The notes under the pieces were generated by a model that ran no database searches, was not told the origin of the DNA, and saw nothing but the letters and a program-made list of their open reading frames with translations. 12,197 nucleotides of DNA from Sedimenticola sp. (GTDB lineage Bacteria > Pseudomonadota > Gammaproteobacteria > Chromatiales > Chromatiaceae): NCBI GenBank assembly GCA_027023915.1, contig JALVUB010000031.1:1-12197 (forward strand). Direction: 5' to 3'. Made by a program: the position numbers and the translations under genes. Each line of letters begins with the position of its first letter. Positions within the stretch are counted from its first letter, which is position 1. Positions 1 through 6,867 of the stretch are shown piece by piece.

Positions 1-299
1 ATGCCGCCCTGGCGATGCTCAAGGTGGACGCCAACGGCTTCGACCACATGGACCGGCGCCTGCTGCGGGCGGTGGTGGAGCAGTTCGAGGGCGGACCGGT
101 GGGGGTGGACTCCCTGGCGGCGGCCATCGGCGAGGAGCGGGGCACCATCGAGGATGTGCTTGAGCCCTACCTGATCCAACAGGGTTATCTGATGCGCACC
201 CCCCGCGGCCGCATGGCCACCCGCCGCACCTGGGAACATTTCGGCCTCAAGCCGCCGGGCGGGGCGCCGGTGGACGACCTCTTCGGGGAGGCGTCATGA
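1..299 (+). CDS. ruvB: Holliday junction branch migration ATPase RuvB, C-terminal part
   Basis: This is the 3' end of a gene that enters from the left; codons are read from base 3 (A-A-L-A-M-L-K). About 98 residues remain, matching the C-terminal winged-helix DNA-binding domain of RuvB. The recognisable stretches are DGFDHMDRRLL-like (here NGFDHMDRRLL) and LEPYLIQQGYLMRTPRGRMAT. The AAA+ ATPase core lies outside the window. RuvB hexamers drive branch migration of Holliday junctions together with RuvA, and RuvC then resolves them. The stop codon overlaps the ybgC start (ATGA at 296-299), which fits the usual ruvCAB-ybgC-tol order. The identification is secure from motif and context; the only gap is the missing N-terminal two thirds. 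Confidence 0.95.
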   Translation, partial: AALAMLKVDANGFDHMDRRLLRAVVEQFEGGPVGVDSLAAAIGEERGTIEDVLEPYLIQQGYLMRTPRGRMATRRTWEHFGLKPPGGAPVDDLFGEAS

Positions 300-697
300 G
301 TTTCCGCTGGCCGGTGCGTGTCTATTACGAAGACACCGATGCCGCCGGCATCGTCTATTACGCCAACTATTTCCGCTTCATGGAGCGGGCGCGCACCGAG
401 TGGCTGCGCCACCTGGGCTACGAGCAGGACGATTTGCGGCGCGACCACGGCATCGTCTTCGTGGTGCGCCGCGCCGAGGCCGACTACCGCGAGCCGGCGC
501 GCTTCAACGACCTGCTCTGGGTCACTGGAGAGGTCATCGACCATGGTCGCAGCGCGATCACCATCCGCCAGGAGGTGCTGCGGCAAAAGGACGACAAGCT
601 CCTCTGTGTAGGCGAAGTGGGGTTGGTCTGCATCGACATAGAACGCTTCCGCCCAAAAGCCATCCCCCGGGAGATCCTGGAGAAGATGCATGAATAA
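296..697 (+). CDS. ybgC: Acyl-CoA thioesterase YbgC, hotdog fold, Tol-Pal associated
   Basis: A 133-residue single-domain 4HBT hotdog thioesterase, the usual family length. The N-terminal signature RVYYEDTDAAGIVYYANYF contains Asp15, equivalent to the catalytic Asp18 of E. coli YbgC, followed by MERARTEWLR. E. coli has VYH where this protein has VYY, so the neighbouring His is a Tyr. Known members hydrolyse short-chain acyl-CoA and have been reported to interact with acyl carrier protein and phospholipid synthesis enzymes; their role in Tol-Pal function is still unclear. The start at 296 overlaps the ruvB stop and is preceded by a strong GGAGG at 287-291. The end overlaps tolQ by 8 bp. The protein is cytoplasmic. 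Confidence 0.95.
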   Translation: MSFRWPVRVYYEDTDAAGIVYYANYFRFMERARTEWLRHLGYEQDDLRRDHGIVFVVRRAEADYREPARFNDLLWVTGEVIDHGRSAITIRQEVLRQKDDKLLCVGEVGLVCIDIERFRPKAIPREILEKMHE

Positions 698-1379
698 CGA
701 ACTTTCATTTCTGCAACTGGTACTGGATGCCAGCCCCCTGGTGCAGGTGGTGATGGCCAGTCTGCTGCTGGCATCGCTGTTTTCCTGGACAGCGATTTTC
801 GAGCGTCATCATATTCTCAACAAAGCGGTTCGCGAGGCTGATGCCTTCGAGGAGCGCTTCTGGTCGGGCGTCAACCTGGGGGATCTCTACCGGGGGCTCG
901 ACCGCAAGCATGAGGATTTGCAGGGAATGGCGGCGGTCTTCCATGCCGGTTTTCGTGAATTCGTCCGTTTGCGGGATACCGCCGGCATGGAGCCCATGGC
1001 GGTTATCGAAGGCACCCGCCGCGCCATGCGGGTGGCCATGAGCCGGGAGATGGACAGTCTGGAGCAGTATCTCTCCTTTCTCGCCACCGTGGGTTCCACC
1101 AGCCCTTATGTCGGGCTGTTCGGCACCGTCTGGGGCATCATCAACGCCTTTCACGCCCTGGGCAACGTCAGGCAGGCCACTCTCAATCTGGTGGCGCCGG
1201 GGATCGCCGAGGCGCTCATCGCCACCGCCATGGGGCTGTTCGCCGCCATACCCGCTGTGGTCGCCTACAACCGTTTCGCCGACCAGGTACAGCGGCTGGA
1301 GGCGAGATACGAGGATTTCGCCGAGGAGTTCGCCAACATTCTTCAGCGCCAGGTTCACCTCATGGGAGAGAAACACTGA
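690..1379 (+). CDS. tolQ: Tol-Pal inner-membrane proton channel subunit TolQ
   Basis: 229 residues, the normal length for the MotA/TolQ/ExbB family. A first membrane helix lies at about 12-33 (LVQVVMASLLLASLFSW). A cytoplasmic loop follows, then two further helices at about 133-155 (YVGLFGTVWGIINAFHALG) and 165-192 (VAPGIAEALIATAMGLFAAIPAVVAYN), which are the most conserved part of the family. TolQ pentamers surround a TolR dimer and use the proton motive force to move TolA. The ATG at 690 lies inside the end of ybgC with GGAGA at 679-683. The stop TGA (1377-1379) shares its last base with the tolR ATG, so translation is probably coupled. Confidence 0.97.
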   Translation: MNNELSFLQLVLDASPLVQVVMASLLLASLFSWTAIFERHHILNKAVREADAFEERFWSGVNLGDLYRGLDRKHEDLQGMAAVFHAGFREFVRLRDTAGMEPMAVIEGTRRAMRVAMSREMDSLEQYLSFLATVGSTSPYVGLFGTVWGIINAFHALGNVRQATLNLVAPGIAEALIATAMGLFAAIPAVVAYNRFADQVQRLEARYEDFAEEFANILQRQVHLMGEKH

Positions 1380-1795
1380 TGGCCCGTCGCAAGCTGCGTC
1401 CCATGGCCGAGATAAACGTCGTTCCCTACATCGACGTGATGCTGGTGCTGCTGGTGATCTTCATGATTACCGTCCCCCTGCTCACCCAGGGGGTGAAGGT
1501 GGAGTTGCCCCGCGCCGATGCCGAGCCGGTGAAGGACGAGGCCAAGCGTCCGCTGGTGGTGAGCGTCGATCGCCGGGGCTACTTTTATATCACTTATGAC
1601 GACGACCGCACCCGGCGGGTGGGGGCGAGGGAACTGCGGCGCGAGGCTGAAGCCATCATTGCCACCAATCCAGGCATTCCGGTGCTGGTGAAGGGGGACC
1701 GCTCGGTGAACTACGGCCGCGTGGTGCGGGCCATGGTGCTGTTGCAGGCGGCGGGGGCCGACAGTGTGGGGCTGCTTACCGAACCTGGTGGTTAA
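1379..1795 (+). CDS. tolR: Tol-Pal proton-channel subunit TolR
   Basis: 138 residues of the ExbD/TolR family. A short basic cytoplasmic N-terminus (MARRKLRPMAEINVVPYID) leads into one membrane helix at about 17-36. Asp19 in PYIDVMLVLLVIFMIT corresponds to the essential proton-carrying Asp23 of E. coli TolR. The rest is a periplasmic domain ending in GRVVRAMVLLQAAGADSVGLLTEP, the conserved C-terminal helix and strand. TolR dimerises inside the TolQ ring and can contact peptidoglycan. The ATG overlaps the tolQ stop by one base, with GGAG about 10 bp upstream inside tolQ. Nine bases separate it from tolA. Confidence 0.97.
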   Translation: MARRKLRPMAEINVVPYIDVMLVLLVIFMITVPLLTQGVKVELPRADAEPVKDEAKRPLVVSVDRRGYFYITYDDDRTRRVGARELRREAEAIIATNPGIPVLVKGDRSVNYGRVVRAMVLLQAAGADSVGLLTEPGG

Positions 1796-1804
1796 GGAGC
1801 TTCC

Positions 1805-2701
1805 ATGTGGGCGCTGATCCGGCGTTATCCCCTGGGTTTCGGCCTGGCGGCCATTATTCACCTGGTCCTGGTCGCCGTCATGGTCTTTGGCCTTGATTGG
1901 CTCCATCCGCCCAAACCGCACCGTCCCAAGGTGCAGGTTGTCCAGGCGAGACTGGTGGACGCCAGGCAGCAGCGGACGGCGCATAAGCGGCAAAAACGGA
2001 TGAAACGCCGCCGCAAGGCGGCTTTGGAGCGTCAGAGAAAGCTGGAGGCGGCGCGCAAGCGCAAGGCGGCCCTCGAAAGGAAGAAACGACTGGAGGCCGA
2101 GCGCAGGCGCAAGGTGTTGGAGCGTAAAAAAGCCGAGATCGAGCACCGCCGCCGTCTGGCTCTGCAACGGCGGGCGGCCGAGAAAAAGCGCAAGGCGGAA
2201 CTGGAGCGCAAGCGGCGGCTTGAAGAGAAGAAGAGGCGCGAAGCCGAGGCAAAACGGAAGGCGGAACTGGAGCGAAAGAAAAAACTGGAGGCGGAGCGCC
2301 GGCGCAAAGAGGCCGAGCGTAAGCGAAAGGAGGCGGCGCGCAAAAGAGCGGAGGCAGAGCGCAAGAAGCGGGAAGCGGAGCTGGCCGCCCAGCTTCAGGG
2401 CGAAAAAGAGGCGCGGGAACGCGAGCAGGTCATTGCCGCCATCAAGCGCAAGGTGGAAAACAACTGGATAAGGCCGCCCTCCCTTCATGGACAAACTTTG
2501 CAAGCCAAGGTACGGGTGCGTGTGGGGGCCGATGGCTCGGTGCTGGCGGCGGAGGTGGTAGAATCGAGCGGCAACCCGGCCTTCGACCGGTCCGCGACGG
2601 CCGCGGTCTATCGCGCCGACCCCCTGCCCATGCCCAGTTCGGCCAGACTGGTGCGGGAGTTTCGGGATTTCACATTCATTTTCAAGCCCATCAACCAATG
2701 A
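1805..2701 (+). CDS. tolA: Tol-Pal trans-periplasmic energy transducer TolA
   Basis: 298 residues, shorter than the roughly 420 of E. coli TolA. An N-terminal membrane helix at about 12-33 contains His19, matching the TolQR-contacting His22 of E. coli; the Ser four residues before it in E. coli is Ala15 here. Domain II, about 50-205, is a long uninterrupted charged helix made of Lys/Arg/Glu/Ala runs. It is richer in Arg and Lys than the Ala-Lys-Glu domain of E. coli and looks strongly basic overall. Domain III, about 206-298, is the TonB/TolA-like C-terminal domain (VIAAIKRKVENNW, GADGSVLAAEVVESSGN, FDRSA). TolA carries TolQR energy to TolB and Pal. The start at 1805 has AAGGAG at 1794-1799 with ideal spacing. 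The stop overlaps tolB by 4 bp. Confidence 0.95.
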   Translation: MWALIRRYPLGFGLAAIIHLVLVAVMVFGLDWLHPPKPHRPKVQVVQARLVDARQQRTAHKRQKRMKRRRKAALERQRKLEAARKRKAALERKKRLEAERRRKVLERKKAEIEHRRRLALQRRAAEKKRKAELERKRRLEEKKRREAEAKRKAELERKKKLEAERRRKEAERKRKEAARKRAEAERKKREAELAAQLQGEKEAREREQVIAAIKRKVENNWIRPPSLHGQTLQAKVRVRVGADGSVLAAEVVESSGNPAFDRSATAAVYRADPLPMPSSARLVREFRDFTFIFKPINQ

Positions 2702-3996
2702 AATCACTGTTGCGGTTATTGATGCTCATATTGTTCCTGGCGAGCCCCCTGGCCTCCGCCGGATTGGTCATCCAGATCACTCAGGGCTCGGAAGGGGCGC
2801 TTCCCATCGCCGTGGTGCCCTTCCGTTGGGAAGGGAAACCGGCCCCGCCTCCGCCGCAGAAGATCGGCGCCATCGTGGCGGCCGATCTTCACCGCAGCGG
2901 TTATTTCAAGCCTCTGCGGGAATCTCAAATGCTGTCGTTTCCCGCCACCACCACCGAAGTGGACTTCCGTGACTGGCGGGCCCTGAAGCAGGAAAATCTG
3001 GTGATAGGGCGCGTTCTGGCCAACGGGCCCGGCGGCTACAAGGTGGAGTTTAAGCTGTTCGATGTCTATAAGGGCGAGCAGCTTCTCGGTTACAGCTTCG
3101 ACACCACCGCTGCCGATCTGCGCGGGGTGGCGCACCACATCGCTGATCTCATTTTCGAAACCCTCACCGGCCGGCGGGGCGCCTTCGCCACCCGCATCGC
3201 CTATGTGGTCTCTTCCGGCACGGTGAAAAAGCCGCGTGTTTCGTTGCGGATTTCCGACTCGGACGGGCAGAACTCCCAGGTGATTCTCTCCTCCAAAGAG
3301 CCCATCATGTCGCCGGCGTGGTCACCAGACGGTCGCAAGCTGGCCTATGTCTCCTTCGAAAACGGCCGGCCCGGCATCTGGGTTCAGGAGGTGTTCAGCG
3401 GCAAGCGGGAAAAGGTCGCCAGCTTCAAGGGAATCAACGGAGCACCAGCCTGGTCGCCCGATGGCCGTTTTCTGGCGATGACACTCTCCAAGGACGGCGA
3501 TCCCGATATCTATGTCATGGATTTGGCCCGCCGCAAATTGCGGCGTCTGGTGCATCACTGGGCCATCGATACCGAACCTTCCTGGTCACCCGATGGGCGC
3601 TACATCGTGTTCACCTCGGATCGCGGCGGCTCGCCGCAGATCTACCGCGTTCCGGTCACCGGTGGTCGTACCGAGCGCCTCACCTTCCAGAATAGCTACA
3701 ACGCAAGGGCTTCCTACTCGCCCGACGGCAAGATGCTCACATTTATCACCAGGGTGGGACGCAATTATCGCATTGCGGTCATGGATCTCGCCCGGCGGGA
3801 TGTCACCGTGCTTACCGACGGCTCGCTGGATGAATCTCCCAGTTTCGCTCCCAACGGCAGCATGATAATTTATGCGACGAATTACCGCGGCAGGGGGGTG
3901 TTGGCCGCGGTTTCCACCGATGGTCGGGTGAAGCAACGTCTGGCATTGCAGCACGGGGATGTGCGTGACCCGGTTTGGTCTCCCTATTACAAATAA
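2698..3996 (+). CDS. tolB: Periplasmic Tol-Pal propeller protein TolB
   Basis: 432 residues, the typical family length. A signal peptide at about 1-22 ends in SPLASA, with likely cleavage before GLVIQITQG. An N-terminal alpha/beta domain (about 25-160) is followed by a six-bladed beta-propeller made of PD40 repeats. The repeat cores are visible as PAWSPDGRKLAYVS, PAWSPDGRFLAMTL, PSWSPDGRYIVFTSD, ASYSPDGKMLTFIT and PSFAPNGSMIIYATN, closing with DPVWSPYYK. TolB binds Pal or TolA in alternation and controls release of Pal from peptidoglycan. The ATG overlaps the tolA stop (ATGA at 2698-2701) and has no evident Shine-Dalgarno, so coupled translation is likely. Ten bases separate it from pal. Confidence 0.97.
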   Translation: MKSLLRLLMLILFLASPLASAGLVIQITQGSEGALPIAVVPFRWEGKPAPPPPQKIGAIVAADLHRSGYFKPLRESQMLSFPATTTEVDFRDWRALKQENLVIGRVLANGPGGYKVEFKLFDVYKGEQLLGYSFDTTAADLRGVAHHIADLIFETLTGRRGAFATRIAYVVSSGTVKKPRVSLRISDSDGQNSQVILSSKEPIMSPAWSPDGRKLAYVSFENGRPGIWVQEVFSGKREKVASFKGINGAPAWSPDGRFLAMTLSKDGDPDIYVMDLARRKLRRLVHHWAIDTEPSWSPDGRYIVFTSDRGGSPQIYRVPVTGGRTERLTFQNSYNARASYSPDGKMLTFITRVGRNYRIAVMDLARRDVTVLTDGSLDESPSFAPNGSMIIYATNYRGRGVLAAVSTDGRVKQRLALQHGDVRDPVWSPYYK

Positions 3997-4006
3997 GGTG
4001 CAAGTC

Positions 4007-4534
4007 ATGAAAACAAGGCTCTTGAAGTTCGTTCCGCTCTTCCTGTTGACCCTTCTGCTTGCCGGCTGTGGCACCACCAGCACCAAGACCACCAGCAATG
4101 CCGGAAACAACGCCGGCACCGAAACCGGCAGCAGCGCCCAGAGCAGCGCGGCGCGGGAAGGTGGAAGTTGGAACGGCTCTCCTCTGGATGATCCCGACAG
4201 CCCACTCCATGAGAAGGTAATCCATTTCGATTACGACAGCTCGGAGATCAGACCCCAATACCTGCCCATTCTGCGTGCCCATGCCGACTATCTCATCAAC
4301 ACCCCATCGGCGCGGGTGCTCATCGAGGGACATTGTGACGAACGGGGCTCCCGCGAGTACAACATCGCCCTGGGCGAGCGGCGCGCCAACGCGGTGAAGC
4401 GTTTTCTAGAGGCCGAAGGCGTTAGCCCATTGCAAATTGATACGGTCAGTTATGGGGAAGAACGGCCGGTGGACCCGGGCCACAACGAACTGGCTTGGGC
4501 AAAGAACCGGCGCGCGGTGTTGGTCTATCAATGA
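4007..4534 (+). CDS. pal: Peptidoglycan-associated outer-membrane lipoprotein Pal
   Basis: 175 residues, close to the 173 of E. coli Pal. The lipoprotein signal MKTRLLKFVPLFLLTLLLAGC gives a lipobox with acylated Cys21. A Ser/Thr/Asn/Gly-rich linker runs to about residue 65. The OmpA-like peptidoglycan-binding domain follows: VIHFDYDSSEI, IEGHCDERGSREYNIALGERRA and VSYGEERP. The Asp and Arg in this signature bind meso-diaminopimelate in the family. Pal anchors the outer membrane to the cell wall. ATG 4007 is chosen because it begins the signal peptide and follows AAGGTG at 3995-4000; an in-frame ATG at 3959 lies inside tolB and would add an unlikely N-terminus. The stop overlaps cpoB (ATGA at 4531-4534). 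Confidence 0.96.
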   Translation: MKTRLLKFVPLFLLTLLLAGCGTTSTKTTSNAGNNAGTETGSSAQSSAAREGGSWNGSPLDDPDSPLHEKVIHFDYDSSEIRPQYLPILRAHADYLINTPSARVLIEGHCDERGSREYNIALGERRANAVKRFLEAEGVSPLQIDTVSYGEERPVDPGHNELAWAKNRRAVLVYQ

Positions 4535-5340
4535 TCTCCAGATTTTTCCTGAAAACCTGGGTGGTCGTCCTGGCCTTTGTTATATCCCTGACGACCGCCC
4601 GTGCCGATGATTCGGTGGAGAAGCGCTTGCGGCGGGTGGAGCGGCAGGTCACCCAGATCGGCGACCTGTTGCTGGAAGTGGAAAGGCTGAAGGGAGTCAA
4701 TCGCAAACTGCTGGGCCGTGTTGAGGAGCTGGAGTTTCGCCTCGACCGGTTGGAGAAGAAACAGCGGGAGATGTATCTCGATCTCGATCAGAGAATCAGC
4801 AGCGGTGCTCAACCGGCACCCACTCAGGAAGTGACACGGGGATCTGAAAAAAAACCGCCCTTGCCAGATTTGAAGAATCCGCTGCCGGATACGGCATCCG
4901 CACAAGCGCAGGTTGGCGCCACCACCACGCCAGCGCCAACGCCAACCCATCCGCCCACCGCTGCCGAGCACAAGGCCTATGACGCTGCTTTTGCCCTGCT
5001 GCAACAGCCGCACCGGGATTACCACAAAGCCATTTCCGCCTTTCAGTCTTTTCTCAAACGCTATCCCCAAAGTGATCTGGCCGACAACGCCCTCTACTGG
5101 CTGGGTGAAACCCACTATGTGTTGCAGGAGAACGATGCGGCCCTGGCCCGCTTCAACGAGCTGTTGCAGCGCTTTCCCCAGAGCGACAAGGTGCCGGGCG
5201 CCCTGCTGAAGAAAGGCTATCTGTTGCAGATGGCGGGCAAGAAGCAAGAGGCCAGGGCGGTGTTCCAGAAATTGGTAAAAGAGCATCCGGACAGCTCGGT
5301 GGCGCGCTTGGCGCGCGCCCGGCTCAAACGGCTCAAGTGA
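4531..5340 (+). CDS. cpoB: Periplasmic cell-division coordinator CpoB (YbgF), coiled coil plus TPR
   Basis: 269 residues. A signal peptide (about 1-25) ends in TTARA, with cleavage before DDSVEKR. An N-terminal coiled coil at about 27-90 (RLRRVERQVTQIGDLLLEVERL, then VEELEFRLDRLEKKQ) is the trimerisation region in E. coli. After a Pro/Thr-rich linker, tetratricopeptide-type repeats fill about 145-269: YDAAFALL, AISAFQSFLKRYPQSDLADNALYWLGE, ALARFNELLQRFPQSDKVPGALLK and ARAVFQKLVKEHPDSSVARLARARL. CpoB binds TolA and coordinates PBP1B activity with outer-membrane constriction. ATG 4531 overlaps the pal stop and directly begins the signal peptide. The earlier in-frame ATG at 4495 would put a charged extension inside pal and is rejected. 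The stop overlaps queE. Confidence 0.94.
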   Translation: MISRFFLKTWVVVLAFVISLTTARADDSVEKRLRRVERQVTQIGDLLLEVERLKGVNRKLLGRVEELEFRLDRLEKKQREMYLDLDQRISSGAQPAPTQEVTRGSEKKPPLPDLKNPLPDTASAQAQVGATTTPAPTPTHPPTAAEHKAYDAAFALLQQPHRDYHKAISAFQSFLKRYPQSDLADNALYWLGETHYVLQENDAALARFNELLQRFPQSDKVPGALLKKGYLLQMAGKKQEARAVFQKLVKEHPDSSVARLARARLKRLK

Positions 5341-5978
5341 CCTCTCTGCGCATTACCGAAATCTTCCTTTCTCTGCAAGGAGAGGGGCTCACCACCGGGG
5401 TGCCCACAGCTTTTGTGCGCCTCACCGGCTGTCCGTTGCGCTGTAGTTATTGCGACACCACCTATGCCTTCAAGGGTGGGTTTAACATGAGCCTGGAGGA
5501 GGTTTGCGACAAGGTGGCGGATTTCGGCGTTTCCCAGGTGATGGTTACTGGTGGCGAGCCGCTGGCCCAGAAAGGATGTTTTGCGCTGATTGCCGCCTTG
5601 TGCGATCAGGACTTTTCGGTGGCGGTGGAGACCAGCGGCGCTGTCGATCTTTCTCAGGTGGACCAGCGTGCCACGCTGGTGATGGATCTGAAAACACCGG
5701 GTTCTGGAGAGATGGAGAGAAACCATTGGGAAAATCTGGCGTTTCTGAAACCAAGCGATCAGATCAAGTTCGTGATTTGTGATCGTCAGGATTACGATTG
5801 GAGCCGGCGGCAGCTGGAGAAGCGCCGGCTTGCCGGGCTTTGCGAAGTTCTTTTTTCCCCCGCCTGGGAAGTTCTGCAACCCGCCACCCTGGCCGAGTGG
5901 ATACTGGAAGACAGGTTGCCGGTTCGCTTTCAACTTCAACTGCACAAAGTATTGTGGGGTGAGGAACCGGGAAGATGA
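5337..5978 (+). CDS. queE: 7-carboxy-7-deazaguanine synthase QueE, radical SAM
   Basis: 213 residues. QueE rearranges 6-carboxy-5,6,7,8-tetrahydropterin to 7-carboxy-7-deazaguanine, the third step towards preQ0 and queuosine. The N-terminus ITEIFLSLQGEGLTTGVPTAFVRL is the family signature. Cys32, Cys36 and Cys39 (CPLRCSYC, CX3CX2C) ligate the 4Fe-4S cluster, and VTGGEPL contributes to S-adenosylmethionine binding. The start is the GTG at 5337, which overlaps the cpoB stop (GTGA) and places the conserved ITEIF motif a few residues in, as in homologues. No Shine-Dalgarno is evident, so translation probably depends on ribosomes finishing cpoB. The gene overlaps queC, the next enzyme in the pathway, by 4 bp. 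Confidence 0.95.
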   Translation: MTSLRITEIFLSLQGEGLTTGVPTAFVRLTGCPLRCSYCDTTYAFKGGFNMSLEEVCDKVADFGVSQVMVTGGEPLAQKGCFALIAALCDQDFSVAVETSGAVDLSQVDQRATLVMDLKTPGSGEMERNHWENLAFLKPSDQIKFVICDRQDYDWSRRQLEKRRLAGLCEVLFSPAWEVLQPATLAEWILEDRLPVRFQLQLHKVLWGEEPGR

Positions 5979-6658
5979 GCGGAAAGAAAGCGGTGGTGCT
6001 CCTCTCTGGCGGCCTGGACTCGGCCACCGCCCTGGCGGTGGCGCGACAACAGGGCTACGCCTGCCACGCCCTCAGCTTCGACTACGGCCAGCGCCACCAG
6101 GCGGAGCTGGCGGCGGCTCGGCGGGTGGCCGGGCACCTGGGAGTGGAAGAGCACCGCGTTCTTCGTCTGGGATTGGATCAAATCGGTGGCTCGGCCCTTA
6201 CCGACAGCAGTATCTCGGTGCCCGAGACACCCCAGGAGGGCATTCCGGTCACCTATGTGCCAGCGCGCAACACCGTTTTTCTGGCCTTGGCTCTGGGGTG
6301 GGCAGAGGTGCTGGGCGCCCGTGATCTGTTCGTCGGCGTTAACGCCGTTGACTATTCAGGGTATCCCGACTGTCGGCCCGCCTTTATCGAAGCGTTCGAA
6401 AAGCTGGCCAATCTGGCCACCAAGGCGGGGGTGGAAGGAGATCGCTTCCACATTCACGCGCCGCTGATCGAAATGAGCAAGGCGGAAATTATTCGTGTCG
6501 GCACCCGTCTGGGGGTGGATTACTCCCTTACCGTCTCCTGTTATCAGGCTGATGAAAAAGGACGGGCCTGCGGTCGCTGTGACTCCTGCCGTCTGCGCGC
6601 CCAGGGCTTTGCCGACGCAGGATTGCCCGATCCCACCCGTTACCAAGGAGGATTTTAG
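5975..6658 (+). CDS. queC: 7-cyano-7-deazaguanine (preQ0) synthase QueC
   Basis: 227 residues, standard for the family. QueC converts 7-carboxy-7-deazaguanine, ammonia and ATP to 7-cyano-7-deazaguanine (preQ0). The N-terminal PP-loop ATP pyrophosphatase motif is VVLLSGGLDSATAL (Ser11-Gly-Gly-Leu-Asp-Ser16). The family stretch FDYGQRHQAEL follows, then TYVPARNTVFLALALGWAEVLGA and GVNAVDYSGYPDCRP. Cys189, Cys199, Cys202 and Cys205 (C, then CGRCDSC) form the zinc site. The ATG overlaps the queE stop (ATGA at 5975-5978), so the two consecutive enzymes are probably made from one coupled message. The stop TAG lies only 26 bp before the tRNA promoter TATAAT. Confidence 0.97.
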   Translation: MSGKKAVVLLSGGLDSATALAVARQQGYACHALSFDYGQRHQAELAAARRVAGHLGVEEHRVLRLGLDQIGGSALTDSSISVPETPQEGIPVTYVPARNTVFLALALGWAEVLGARDLFVGVNAVDYSGYPDCRPAFIEAFEKLANLATKAGVEGDRFHIHAPLIEMSKAEIIRVGTRLGVDYSLTVSCYQADEKGRACGRCDSCRLRAQGFADAGLPDPTRYQGGF

Positions 6659-6684
6659 GTCTTCCAGACGACCGGTCTTCGCTG

Positions 6685-6690
6685 TATAAT
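6685..6690 (+). promoter_or_regulatory. -10 box of the tRNA-Lys promoter
   Basis: A perfect TATAAT sits 12 bp before the tRNA. A TTCCAG at 6662-6667 lies 17 bp upstream but is a poor -35 match. The bases after the box, GCGCGCTC, form a G+C-rich discriminator. Such discriminators are known from stringently controlled stable-RNA promoters, so ppGpp-responsive expression is plausible. The likely transcription start is near 6697. Expression by read-through from queC is also possible. Confidence 0.7.
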
Positions 6691-6702
6691 GCGCGCTCTT
6701 TC

Positions 6703-6778
6703 GGGCCGTTAGCTCAGTCGGTAGAGCAGCTGACTTTTAATCAGTTGGTCGCAGGTTCGATTCCTGCACGGCCCACCA
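6703..6778 (+). tRNA. tRNA-Lys, anticodon TTT
   Basis: A complete 76-nt cloverleaf. The acceptor GGGCCGT (6703-6709) pairs with ACGGCCC (6768-6774). The D stem is GCTC/GAGC, the anticodon stem GCTGA/TCAGT with loop CTTTTAA, and the T stem GCAGG/CCTGC with loop TTCGATT. The anticodon TTT is at 6736-6738. The CCA end is encoded at 6776-6778. It closes the que block, but it is not itself a queuosine target, since those tRNAs have GUN anticodons. No duplicated tRNA 3' end or integrase gene is seen in the window. Confidence 0.97.
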
Positions 6779-6789
6779 AATCCCTGGAA

Positions 6790-6822
6790 GGGGCTGGCGG
6801 CTTGTCTGCCAGCCCCTTTTTT
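6790..6822 (+). terminator. Rho-independent terminator after tRNA-Lys
   Basis: A perfect 9-bp G+C-rich stem, GGGGCTGGC at 6790-6798 and GCCAGCCCC at 6808-6816, closes a 9-nt loop and is followed by six T (6817-6822). It lies 11 bp after the tRNA CCA and should stop transcription of the tRNA and of any queC read-through before the methyltransferase gene. Confidence 0.93.
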
Positions 6823-6867
6823 GTATCCTGTGGCAGATGTTCATGATCCAATCAGTTGGGGGTGAAA

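Noticed and set aside
296..697. YbgC with Tyr where E. coli has the His after the active-site Asp
   Set aside because: The form DTDAxGIVYYxNY is, as far as I recall, common in YbgC proteins outside the enterics, so it is not a meaningful anomaly.
1355..2707. 450-codon minus-strand open frame opposite tolR and tolA
   Set aside because: It is antisense to well-identified tol genes. Its Leu/Phe/Arg-rich translation comes from the complement of Lys/Arg/Glu-rich tolA codons, and it has no family motif.
6703..6822. tRNA-Lys as an integration site for a mobile island
   Set aside because: The lipid genes beyond the tRNA look accessory, but there is no integrase, no repeated tRNA 3' end in the window, and the native terminator is intact.
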